DNA of 64,000 nucleotides, taken from the NCBI GenBank assembly GCA_027924585.1, contig BSBM01000068.1, forward strand, positions 13,386,001 to 13,450,000, in the 5' to 3' direction. Both the position numbers and the translations under genes were made by a program. Within the stretch, counting starts at the first letter, position 1. Each line of letters starts with the position of its first letter. A model generated the notes under the pieces. It was not told the DNA's origin and searched no databases. It worked only from the letters and a program-made list of their open reading frames with translations. Positions 55,244 through 64,000 of this stretch are shown here, piece after piece. The DNA comes from Larix kaempferi. Taxonomy: Eukaryota; Streptophyta; Pinopsida; Pinales; Pinaceae.

Positions 55244-57050
55244 TAAAGACTTTTGTCTATACAAGATTTGCTTGCTAATGTTGACTGAAGCTGATTTTGC
55301 AGGGAATTTCTAAGACTGTTAGTGCACAAAAGATGCTGTAAACTTTGCTTTTCTGGATCTTTCAGTTGCGTTCCTCTTTATTTGTCATTGATTAGGACAA
55401 TCCTTCTTCTGCTATTTTGCATTATTCCTGAAAATACCTATCATTTTATCAGAGATAAATAAAAAAAATTTCATAAATATTCAGAAAGTGAAAATAGTTT
55501 TGATCCTCCCCCAAACCAAAATAATGGCGTGTCCTCAAGCCATCAAAGAAAAATTGATTAATATTCAAATATTTTTAATACATGGTTTAGGCAATAATCT
55601 TCTAAAAATGTTGTGATAATTTTCGTAAGAAAACGAAATATTAACTAATATATGTAGATGATTCAGATATGTACATTCGTAAAAAAGAATACAACAGTGC
55701 TTAAGAAGACCATATGAAGAATGCTAATACAGTCAATGTGAAATGCCATAGGAAAACTAGTCATCCATGACTCATTGTAAAGATCTCTTGTCATCCAAAG
55801 AATATAGATAAGGTTCACCATAAAGTTTGTGAGATTTACTATAGTTATGGGTCCCATTTCTAGGATAATCATATCCTAGGTATTGTTTGAATTAGATGAC
55901 AGGGTCCAAGTCCAACTTACAACCATTCTATAATGACAGTATAAATAATTGGCCTAAACATGTGTTTGTATACTAAGGGTTTTTTATGAGCCATGTGAAT
56001 ATAAATGCGTTAACCAAACCTCTTTTACCCGATATTGCCCCGCTGCTAGCAGGCTTGTTCAGTACCCCGACGGGTTTATCTTGGTACCATGCAAGCATAG
56101 CCCCGCTGCCAGCGAGCCTGTTCAGTACCTCGACGGGTTTACTTGCATTTATCGAGCTTCCTTGTTTAAGATTTTACTTAGCATGTACCCGCTGCCAGCG
56201 AGACTGTTTAGTACCCCTGTGGGTTTACTTCGTATAATGATATTTTTAATAAGGAAGTTGGTTGGCACTAGAGTGTGCTAATCCTGTTAAACACATGATT
56301 CAAATTTTTAGCATGAACCTTATGAGTAACTTTATTTATAATGGCCTAAATCATAAATCATGTTAAAAGATAATAACCTAAAGCGGTTCTTTGACCTCTC
56401 AATCTAACTTCTTCATAAATGATCACTAATATTCCCCACAAAATAGAAAATAGCACTCACTTTTAGGCTACCTTTTAAAAGTGCTTAAGAGACAAGTTTT
56501 GATAATGAGTCTAGGATGAGCTAGCAGTCCATAGGTGTAAGATAGAGCTTTTTAATATCATAGTAATTAAAGTGGGTCTTAAGCAACTGTTCTAATGATA
56601 AATCAGAAATGTACATGTCTAAATCAAATACCATAAACATAATCATAAAAGAAAGTGGTTAAAAATGATATCAAGATTACTTTAGTTTTCATTATAAATT
56701 TTCAATAATCACAAGAGAAGGAAAACTATAGATATTTATTTTTAGAGCACTTCCCTTTTCGGATAATATTGTATGAGATGATTATAGGGTTCTTGAAATC
56801 AAACTACAAAACCACTTGTTAGATGATTCAATTTTATTCAAAACAAGAACATATGTACAAAGAAAAAGTCATATTGGAATTTAGGAAAAAGGGAAAAGAG
56901 TCTTCCTGTTTTAATTTACAAAATTTCATAAGCTGATCATAAAAATGAATTTCATGTAAAGATGTAATCAATGGTTAGAAATGACTCTTTATTATTGAAA
57001 AAACAAAAATATATTTACATATATACAAAGGAAGATAACCCAAAATGATT
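55244..57050. other. Spacer between copy B and the gypsy integrase
   Basis: No coding motif. A minus-strand purine tract (tttgggggagg) lies at about 55,507-55,517 and looks like a second gypsy polypurine tract. The GC-rich minisatellite is listed separately. The rest is AT-rich. Confidence 0.5.
56038..56234. repeat. GC-rich minisatellite, three units
   Basis: Units with cccgctgccagcgagcctg, tcagtacc and gacgggttta start at about 56,039, 56,102 and 56,189 (spacing 63 and 87 bp). They are GC-rich in AT-rich surroundings and contain self-complementary gctgcc/agc words. Confidence 0.85.
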
Positions 57051-58445
57051 TCAAGAACTAGGAGAAGGAAGAATGACTTCCTCTTCTACCAGCTCCATTT
57101 CCTCTTGTTGCAAGGCATTCTGCACAAAATCTTGTTTAGATATTGGTTGATGATAAAGTCTAAGTCTGTATCCATTTACAACAAAGGAAATTTGTGAATC
57201 ATCAATTGTCTTAATTTTAACAGATACATTATCAAAAGCTGTAACAATTTCATATGGACCCATCCAATGAGTAGTTAATTTACCTTTAACATTTGTGTAC
57301 CTTGGATAAAAAAGTAATGCCCAGTCTCCAGTTTTGAATTGTTTCTGTTTAATGTATCTATCATGCCATTTTTTGCGTTGGTTTTTTATTAAGATTGTGC
57401 GTTGAATAGAATCTTGCCTAATCTCGTCTAATTCATTTATTTGTAGGATTCGTTGTCTCTGTGCTTCTTCTAGATTCATCCCTAATTGTGTAGCCATACG
57501 AAAGGTTTTGACTTGAAATTCAATAGGTAGAAGAAATTGTTTACCATAAACAAGTTCATAAGGTGTGTGGCCATTGGTGTTCCTCCAAGTTATTCTATAA
57601 GCCCACAAGGCTTCTGAGAGCCTATCTGACCAGTCTTTGTGGTGTAACTGGATAGTTTTAGTCAAGATGGATTCTAATAATTTGTTAATGGACTCTACCT
57701 GACCATTGGCTTGTGGGTGATATGGTGAAGATTTACAATTTCGAATACCATATTTTTCAGTAAGCTCTTTCATTAATTTGGAGGTAAATTGAGATCCTTG
57801 ATTGGTTACAATTTTCCTAGGTACACCGAATCAGGTGAAGATTTCTTCATATATGAATTCCACCACAGATTTCTCTGTGGCTCGGAATAAAGCATTGGCT
57901 TCTACCCACTTGGTTGCATAATCTGTGTAGACTAGAATTTACTTCTTCTTGCGAGACAAAGGGGAAATTGTCCCAATGAAATCTAGAGCCCATTTTTCAA
58001 AAGGCTCAATCATAACTTGGGGTTGTAAAGGAATCTCATCGGATGGCCTAGGTATGCCCATTCTTTGGCAACTGTCACACCCCTTGACATACTTGGAAGC
58101 ATCTTTGGGTTTTTGGACTAATGGAGGGTTGGAGGGTTTTGAAGTTTTATCCTTTGGAGTTTCCTCTTGTCTACGTTCAATCTCAATATGAGCTTGAGGT
58201 TCCTATGGAATTTTTTTATGAACAGAATTTTCTGATGTCCCTATGGTTTCCCCTAATTGATTTCCAGAAAGGATATCCTTTGCTTTCCAAGTAAGACTAT
58301 CCCCTTTAGGTGTCTTCTGATACCTTTCTGTTGAGTTAGTAGTTGGGGTGGCAAGCCCCCCGTATAGGTTAGCAGGAATTTTAGTGGAAATTTTAGTTTT
58401 AATAAATCTATCTTGCGAGTCTCTATACCTATTCATGAAAAACAA
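57051..58445 (-). pseudogene. Gypsy gag N-terminus fused to integrase
   Basis: One minus-strand frame of 465 codons starts MNRYRDSQDRFIK, goes through a Lys/Pro-rich region (58,445 to about 58,090), and passes straight into the integrase zinc finger (YVKGCDSCQRMG) and core: [47 protein letters not shown], then the C-terminal GPYEIV region, ending at 57,051. Protease, RT and RNase H are missing. Stops at about 58,200, 57,940 and 57,828; the last 240 codons are open. The second catalytic Asp reads Asn (TNQG). Inference: an internal deletion joined gag and integrase in frame. Confidence 0.85.
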
Positions 58446-58574
58446 ACTATAACTGAAACAAATTCTAACTGCATCACTACTAGTGTTGGGTTTTGGGGAT
58501 GCCTGTTATAGCAGATGCGCAGGTTCTTACCTCTTGTCTTACCGCTCACCCTCCACCAACATATTTCTAAATTT
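58446..58574 (-). other. Gypsy leader / primer-binding region
   Basis: Lies between gag and the LTR-related block. I could not match it to a tRNA with confidence. Confidence 0.35.
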
Positions 58575-59305
58575 CAAAAGAAAGGATCGAAAGATCTTTC
58601 AAAATGAAAAAACCGAGTCAAACTTCAGAAAGACAACAAAGAACTAATTAAACCTAGTTAAACTAACAGATCAGAATAGTATCAAGCTATACTACTCTAT
58701 TCTATGATTAAACAATGGAAAAAGAACAAATACTGATTAAGAAGAAAACTACTTGTTATGAAAACTTGATTTAAAACAAAAACTACAAACTACTTAATGA
58801 ATTCAATAACTACTTATGCATTCAGTTAATACTTCAAAACTACACTAAAGCATCTAATTCTATTCTTCTTGATGTTATATGTCAAATGTAATAGGAACTT
58901 GGGTGAATGTATTGTAATGAATTTCAAATGTAACAACAAAACAAAATGGAAGTAAATCTAACCTAATTTCGATAAAGAGATGTAAACTACAAAGAGACCA
59001 ATTACAATTATCTTTAAACATTATGACCTATCTTCTGTCCATAAGCAAAATGGTATGAAACTAATGAAATCTAGAAGCAAGAAGAAAACTTAATAAAGAT
59101 ATTTATATGAACTGAATTTGATTTGGAAGCAAGTAGAAAACTTGATAAAGATATGTTGTATAGAAGCAAGTAGAAAACTTGATAAAGATATGTTGTATAG
59201 AAGCAAGTAGAAAACTTGATAAAGATATTTATTTCTAATCCAAATTCTATTTCATGAACATCTTCATTATCTGTATGAATGGGAAACTGATCCTATACTT
59301 AACAA
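58575..59305 (-). repeat. Truncated third copy of the 2.55-kb LTR
   Basis: Matches 50,523-51,206 and 34,906-35,590 from gatcgaaagatctttc to cctatacttaaca, then stops abruptly. It carries one more gaagcaagtagaaaacttgat unit than A or B. On the minus strand it stands where the 5' LTR of the gag-integrase remnant should be. Confidence 0.85.
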
Positions 59306-59424
59306 TACCTCACGTGCACTCACTCGATCACTTAATTGAACCGAGCCTTAAAACTTACCCTAATTTCAACAAACCTTTAACCCCACTTGGGGAACACTAA
59401 AAGAACTTTGTAGCTAGGTAGTGT

Positions 59425-60026
59425 TGATGTATATGTAACTTCAGAATGTATTTCATATATGTTGTATGTACTCCTACAGAGATGGTATTATTCCTCTATA
59501 CGGAAGTGTCGTCATTTATATTGTAAGTGTCGTAACTTATACTTGATGGGTTATTAGACCACCTTGTTGGGGTCGGCCCTGTATAAGTCATGTGGGTCTA
59601 AGGGTTATTAGACCACCCTATTGGGGGTCGGCCCAGTCAGCATTATGTTATGTGGTTAAGTTCGAGCCGACATGAGTTAGGTAAAAAAAGGCAAGTCAAG
59701 TCAAGTATAAATAGAGTGCGGGAGGCACTCTATTTGCTCACTCACTTCTCACTCATGCACTCAAGGAGGAGTGGTGCACTTATGTAGGAGGAGGATCTGC
59801 TTCTAGGTTATGGCTATCTCTCTTGGTTGGTTGTATCATTGCTCTATCTATCTCTGAGGAAGTTATTGGGGTTTTTCACCTTTATGGTTTTCCCCAAGTA
59901 AATCTTTGTGTCTCTTGTGTGCTTGCATTATTGTCTCCATGATTGATATGCTGTAGATATGCTGTACATGTTGTTCTCTCAGTTAAGATCCTAGATCATA
60001 TTGAAGTAAATTCTGAAAATTTAACA
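59425..60026 (+). repeat. Copia-3 5' LTR
   Basis: Starts TGATGTATATG and ends TTTAACA, an inverted-orientation relative of the Copia-2 LTR with the same length and landmarks. TATA box tataaatag at 59,706-59,714. Confidence 0.9.
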
Positions 60027-60038
60027 TGGTATCAGAGC
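60027..60038 (+). other. Copia-3 primer-binding site (initiator Met tRNA)
   Basis: tggtatcagagc directly after the LTR, exact match to the usual plant sequence. Confidence 0.93.
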
Positions 60039-60388
60039 TAGCATGAAAGAAGGCATGATATGGCATGTATGACACTTGTTGCACTTACGATGCTAGGGCT
60101 TGATATAGCAAAAACCAGTCATCGTAGAACTTTCGCTATAAATCCGTTTTGGAGAAATTTTCGGATCTGAAATTGTTACAGGACGAAGCTAAGATCTCCA
60201 GGTACCTTGTGTCCAAAGGACAACCTCTAATTCGTTGTACTTTGTGATTTATGATCTGTGCAATATAGGGTTTCTGCCTCTTCCAGATCTGAGTCAAAAT
60301 CAGGTGACCTTGGGAAAAAGGTCATATCTTGGGCTAGGAAGCTCCAAATGAAATTTCGTAAAAAGTGACAGGTAGTACACAGTCTGTA

Positions 60389-60790
60389 CTATCTCAGAAA
60401 ACATTTTCAGAGGCCGAAGTTGAACCAGTGACACGTGGCACGCCATACAAGTTTTCCCTCCTGTATTATCCCATAAACAGGTCACGTTGCGACATTTGGC
60501 ATAACTCTCTCTCAGAGAGTCCAATTGAGGTAAGACCTATCAGGATGGAAAGGTAACAGGACTATCTATCTCAGGAAACTTTTTCAGATTCCGAAGTTAA
60601 AATAGTGACATGTGGCACACCGTACAAGTTCGCTCTCCTGTTTTATCCCAAAACAGGTCACGTTGCGACATTTGGCATAACTCTCTCTCAGAGAATCCAA
60701 TTGAGGTCAAACCTGTCAGGATAGAAAGATAACAGGTCAGGCTATCTCAGGAAACTTTTTCAGACCCTGTGGATCAAAAATTTTGGAGTT
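60389..60790. repeat. 177-bp tandem repeat in the Copia-3 leader
   Basis: ctatctcag followed by aaac.ttttcag recurs at 60,389, 60,566 and 60,742; the two full units share gacatttggcataactctct. Confidence 0.9.
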
Positions 60791-60865
60791 ACACCAGAAA
60801 CAATCAGGTACATATTTCTATCAAAACAGAATTTTTTTTTTGTACCTTCATTCATGGCTTCCGGA

Positions 60866-61175
60866 ATTTAGGGCTTTGGAGAAAGTTGGAATTTTTGTAA
60901 TCGGAGACCACGGCTGGATGCTACTCATCAAAATATAAATTTAGAGACCAAGATCATAATTTTTGGTTGGGCAGAAGGCCGGGCTTGATTAGACCCTAGT
61001 TCGGGACTTTGATAAGAAAAGTGGAAAATTAGGGCTTCTGTAAAAATGGAAATTTTTGAAATCTGTGACCACGGCTGGAAGCTCCTCATAAAAATAAAAT
61101 CTTAGAGCTTTGGATCAAACATTTTGATTGGGAAGAAGAGTGGGCTTCATCAAACCCCAGTTCAGGGTCACGTCC
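60866..61175. repeat. 150-bp imperfect tandem repeat in the Copia-3 leader
   Basis: Two units begin agggctt and share gaccacggctgga, then ttgggnagaag and gggctt, at about 60,868 and 61,030. It follows directly on the 177-bp array. Confidence 0.8.
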
Positions 61176-61189
61176 AGTGAATCCAGAAG

Positions 61190-61520
61190 TTTCAAAAGCA
61201 AAATTGAGGAGTGAAACTTTGCAGTTTTCAAATTTCTGAATATACCAGTTTGATCAGCTCATCAAGGCGCATATTTCTATCCTTTCGGAAGTTTGAAATT
61301 CAAAGTTTGAATTTTTGGGGTTTCTCTGACAAACCCATATCCAGCTCTAGGTCCAGTTCTTTCAAATCAAGTGGATTGGGTTAATCCTAGAAGAAGATGG
61401 ATTGGTCACCTGCATAAGTGAAGAAGTTCCTGTTTCAGAGGGAGATGAGGCTAAGGCCTTATATAAGAAGATTACAAGCGATCTCGACAGGTATGACTCA
61501 TCGAGGTATGTTTTGAGATT
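61190..61520 (+). pseudogene. Copia-3 leader end and gag fragment
   Basis: 61,190-61,380 matches the Copia-2 leader (inverted). From about 61,380 a short piece corresponds to gag GLILEENELV...EDEEAKVLHK, here broken by stops and ending near 61,510. The rest of gag and protease are missing. Confidence 0.7.
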
Positions 61521-63050
61521 TGTTCATGATTAAGTTTATGGTATGTTTGTCTTCATGTTATTACGGTTAGTACAATCTTGATTTTAGACTTGTCATATCA
61601 CCTTAATAAAACTATGAATGCACAATAGAAAATATTCATTGATTAGGGTGTTGACACTTATGATTATACTAATGCATTATGGTGTTGTATGAGGTTTATG
61701 TTGTCTACTAACATGAAAGGTACACCAAGAAAGACAAATCATGTTCTGGTCCAAGAACATATGATCATGAGGACAAAGATTCATCCATTGTCATGGATCT
61801 CATAGAAGATCCATTTACGAGGTATGTATAACTTCGTTTTGTAATAGTTAACCTATGAGATATACAGGTTACTAGCACAAGTCATTGAAGAAGAACAAGA
61901 AGACATCATGTGAGTATGTTAGACATAAATAGCTAGCATGCTAATCCAGGTATGTTTTTCCTATATCAAGTTAGAATCCTACCTTGTGTTAGGATCTTAT
62001 ACTGTTGTTGATAATGATTATTCATGAAGTCATAGGTTTGAATAATCATGGTTGTATGCATATTATGTTTCTTACCTTAATTGATGATATGACTAACCAG
62101 AAGAATCATGAAGGTATAGGTTTGAATAATCACAGGTCTTATGCATAATATATCTCTTATCTTGATTGATGATTCAACTAACCTGAAGAGTCATAGGTTT
62201 GAGTAATTACAGGTTTAGACATGTTATGTTTCTTATGATTTGACTAACCTTAAGAATTCTACATAAACCTTGAATTCTAATGCTTATTATTTTCTGTTTG
62301 AAATGATCATGAATATACATGCTTGAGATTATTGTGTTTTAATAGTATACTAATGAATGTATGATTTTATATGAGATCACAAGGATAACACAATCATGAT
62401 ACTAATAAGCATGCATAGGAACCAAGGATGAATGTAAGTTCAAGGACAGGTAATCCAGGAAGCAAAGATCAAGAGGGAGTACACTCCAGTGGTTTATGAA
62501 AGGATGCAGATATTCAGAGGGAGTTGACCATCTCTCTACATCCCACAACAGAAAGGTGTAGAAGAAGCTACTTCAGATTAGGACTCCAGCAGCTCCTGCA
62601 AGGAAGCGAAGACTCGGAGGGAGTCCACCCAACGAACAAACAAAGATAAGTATTTGAATTGTCATTTCTTAAATAATAGTATTCAATAATGTATATGTTG
62701 ATGTTCCTAGAATTAGGTTGTGTATTATGCATATTAGAATACTTGCATTGATGAACAATATACTCCTAATATGCATGGGTAAGTGGCCTATGGCACTGTA
62801 CAACATTCCATTGCTACTTATCTAGAATGAAACCTCTTTGCTGACATGTTGGGAGTTGTGCACACTCTTAACAATGTTCTGGTAGAGATTGGAAGGCATC
62901 TAGAAAGTTATGGAATATGGATAAATGTTGTATTGAAGCATTGGCTAAGATAATTGCATGACTGTATGGCATATTTCTTTATGTGTAAGAATTTGTTCTG
63001 GAAACTATGAGATGTTTTCTAATCATGCAATTTAACTTGTTGTGTAGGAA
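61521..63050. other. Unassigned sequence inside Copia-3
   Basis: Sequence unlike Copia-2 replaces gag, protease and integrase. No coding motif. It includes the tandem repeat at 62,034-62,262 and a purine-rich stretch with gagggagt at 62,470-62,620. Confidence 0.5.
62034..62262. repeat. About 80-bp tandem repeat, three units, inside Copia-3
   Basis: aggtttgaataatca or a close variant starts at 62,034, 62,118 and 62,195; each unit continues to gactaacc.gaaga. The last is shorter. Confidence 0.85.
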
Positions 63051-63054
63051 AGAT

Positions 63055-64000
63055 CGTATGCCATCTCCTACAAAAGAAGAACTACAACATTTGTTCAGCA
63101 ACAAATTTATTTATTGAAGATATTGAAGTTCCCAGGATCTGGGATGAAGAAATGGAATGCCATGATCCGTCGATCATGAAGAATGATGTTTGGGATGTAA
63201 TCCCAAGACATGAAGGGAAGTTTGCTATGACTTCCAAATGGAACTATCAGATCAAGCATGTTGCAGATGGCAGCATTGAGAAATATAAAAGTGATGAAAT
63301 AGAAGATACACCAGATGGATTCAAGACAGCTTCCTTGAATGGTGTAGTTGAAGAAGAAGTGTATGTAGAGCAGCCACTTGGTTCTGAGACTCATGATAAG
63401 AAATCATATATGTGCAGAACTTGGTATGGTGAAGATAGATTGATTGCCGACATGCAGCGGAAGCTTACTACCGAGTTCGAGATGAAGAACTTGGGGATGA
63501 TGCACTATTTGTTTTTGGCATGGAGGTGTGGCAGAGTGCAGATAGAATCTTCCTTGGACAAGGGAAGTATGCAGTAGAGATCCCAAAGAGGTTCGGGATG
63601 ATGGATTGCAAGGCCATGGCCACACCTATGGCATCAAATCTGAAGCTTCTATGTGATGCTTCATCTGAGCCGATTGATGTCTCTATGTATCGCCAGATGA
63701 TTGGGTCCTTGATGTACTTGACGAACACGAGACCAGACATTTGCTTTGCTGTGAACACATTGAGCCAGTTCCTGACGGATCCGAGGAGTGTTCACCTGGT
63801 TGCTGTAAAGCATGTTCTGAGGTACCTGAAGGGTACAGTGGATTATGGGCTCAAGTATGAAGCAAATCAAAAGTTTAACCTACATGGTTATGTTGATTCA
63901 GATTGGGCTGGCAGTGCTGGAGATAGGAAGAGCACATCTGGGTGCTGCTTCAGTATGGGATCAGGTGTGATCTCTTGGTTTAGCAGGAAGCAGTCATGCG
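63055..64000 (+). pseudogene. Copia-3 pol remnant (RT with internal deletions, RNase H start)
   Basis: Compared with Copia-2, the frame 63,152-63,577 keeps IMKNDVWDVIPR, SKWNYQIKHVADG, TASLNGVVEEEVYVEQPLG, RTWYG and FEMKNLGMMHY. It lacks the block from FVARGFSQ to the Asp-containing HQMDVK, the LYGLKQAP block and the whole segment with catalytic YVDD. After a frame change near 63,530 it continues with MYRQMIGSLMYLTNTRPDI and RNase H YVDSDWAGSAGDRKST to the window end. Without YVDD the RT is dead. Confidence 0.9.

Larger units (their letters stand above)
59425..64000 (+). mobile_element. Copia-3, plus-strand relative of Copia-2, runs off the window
   Basis: A 602-bp 5' LTR, an exact primer-binding site, a leader enlarged by tandem repeats, a scrap of gag, then 1.5 kb of unassigned sequence and a deleted pol. 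The pol motifs match Copia-2 closely at the protein level. The 3' LTR is outside the window. Confidence 0.9.

Noticed and set aside
58500-58560. Gypsy primer-binding site
   Set aside because: No convincing match to a tRNA 3' end beside the LTR-like block, and the LTR end itself is uncertain.
63280-63450. RT deletions in Copia-3 as removed introns (retro-copied spliced RNA)
   Set aside because: One deletion begins near gt and ends near ag when compared with Copia-2, but the junction bases do not fit splicing and the other two deletions lack such borders.

Overview
The window reads as AT-rich, transposon-dominated nuclear DNA of a seed plant with a large genome. Support: Ty1/copia elements with primer-binding sites matching plant initiator-Met tRNA, L1-type LINEs with a plant-style ORF1 (zinc knuckle) and a C-terminal RNase H, a Ty3/gypsy integrase, and no intact host gene, rRNA or organelle insert. 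The species cannot be read from the sequence. No convincing functional host gene was found; nearly every coding trace is a transposon gene, most carrying stops or frameshifts.

Layout. 1-12,815: a plus-strand LINE whose ORF1 is split near its C-terminus by a complete minus-strand copia element (934-7,139, 458-bp LTRs, 5-bp target duplication). The LINE resumes with ORF1 end, ORF2 (endonuclease, reverse transcriptase, zinc finger, RNase H), then a further coiled-coil-like frame and a poly(A)-type tail. 12,822-13,190: tail end of an older minus-strand LINE. 14,476-21,603: a second, younger minus-strand copia element (601-bp LTRs, about 96% alike) with one 803-codon pol frame and unusual tandem arrays between pol and its 3' LTR. 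22,665-23,172: a long foldback hairpin, followed by a tRNA-Val-like remnant at 23,201. 23,547-25,390: debris of another copia element. 26,477-28,033: a 5'-truncated LINE with a perfect 20-bp target duplication and an open 204-codon coiled-coil-like frame.

29,405-39,617 and 43,429-55,243 are two diverged copies (A and B) of one segment of about 10 kb. Each holds an AT-rich unassigned part, the C-terminal part of a minus-strand LINE, a 2.55-kb LTR (minus), and a roughly 510-codon decayed frame of unknown function placed directly upstream of the polypurine tract. B carries two insertions absent from A (1.4 kb, and a 160-bp retroposon with a 10-bp target duplication). Between A and B (39,618-43,428) lies what looks like the 5' region of a plus-strand LTR element with a gag-like frame.

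55,244-59,305: spacer with a GC-rich minisatellite, then a minus-strand gypsy remnant in which a gag N-terminus is fused in frame to integrase (protease, RT and RNase H lost), and a third, truncated copy of the 2.55-kb LTR. 59,425-64,000: a plus-strand relative of the second copia element with an expanded repeat-rich leader and a deleted pol that runs off the window.

The genes do not form a host pathway; they are components of retrotransposons at different stages of decay. The parts most worth following are the unassigned frame next to the 2.55-kb LTR, the extra coiled-coil frame at the 3' end of two LINEs, the gag-integrase fusion, and the foldback/tRNA-like pair.
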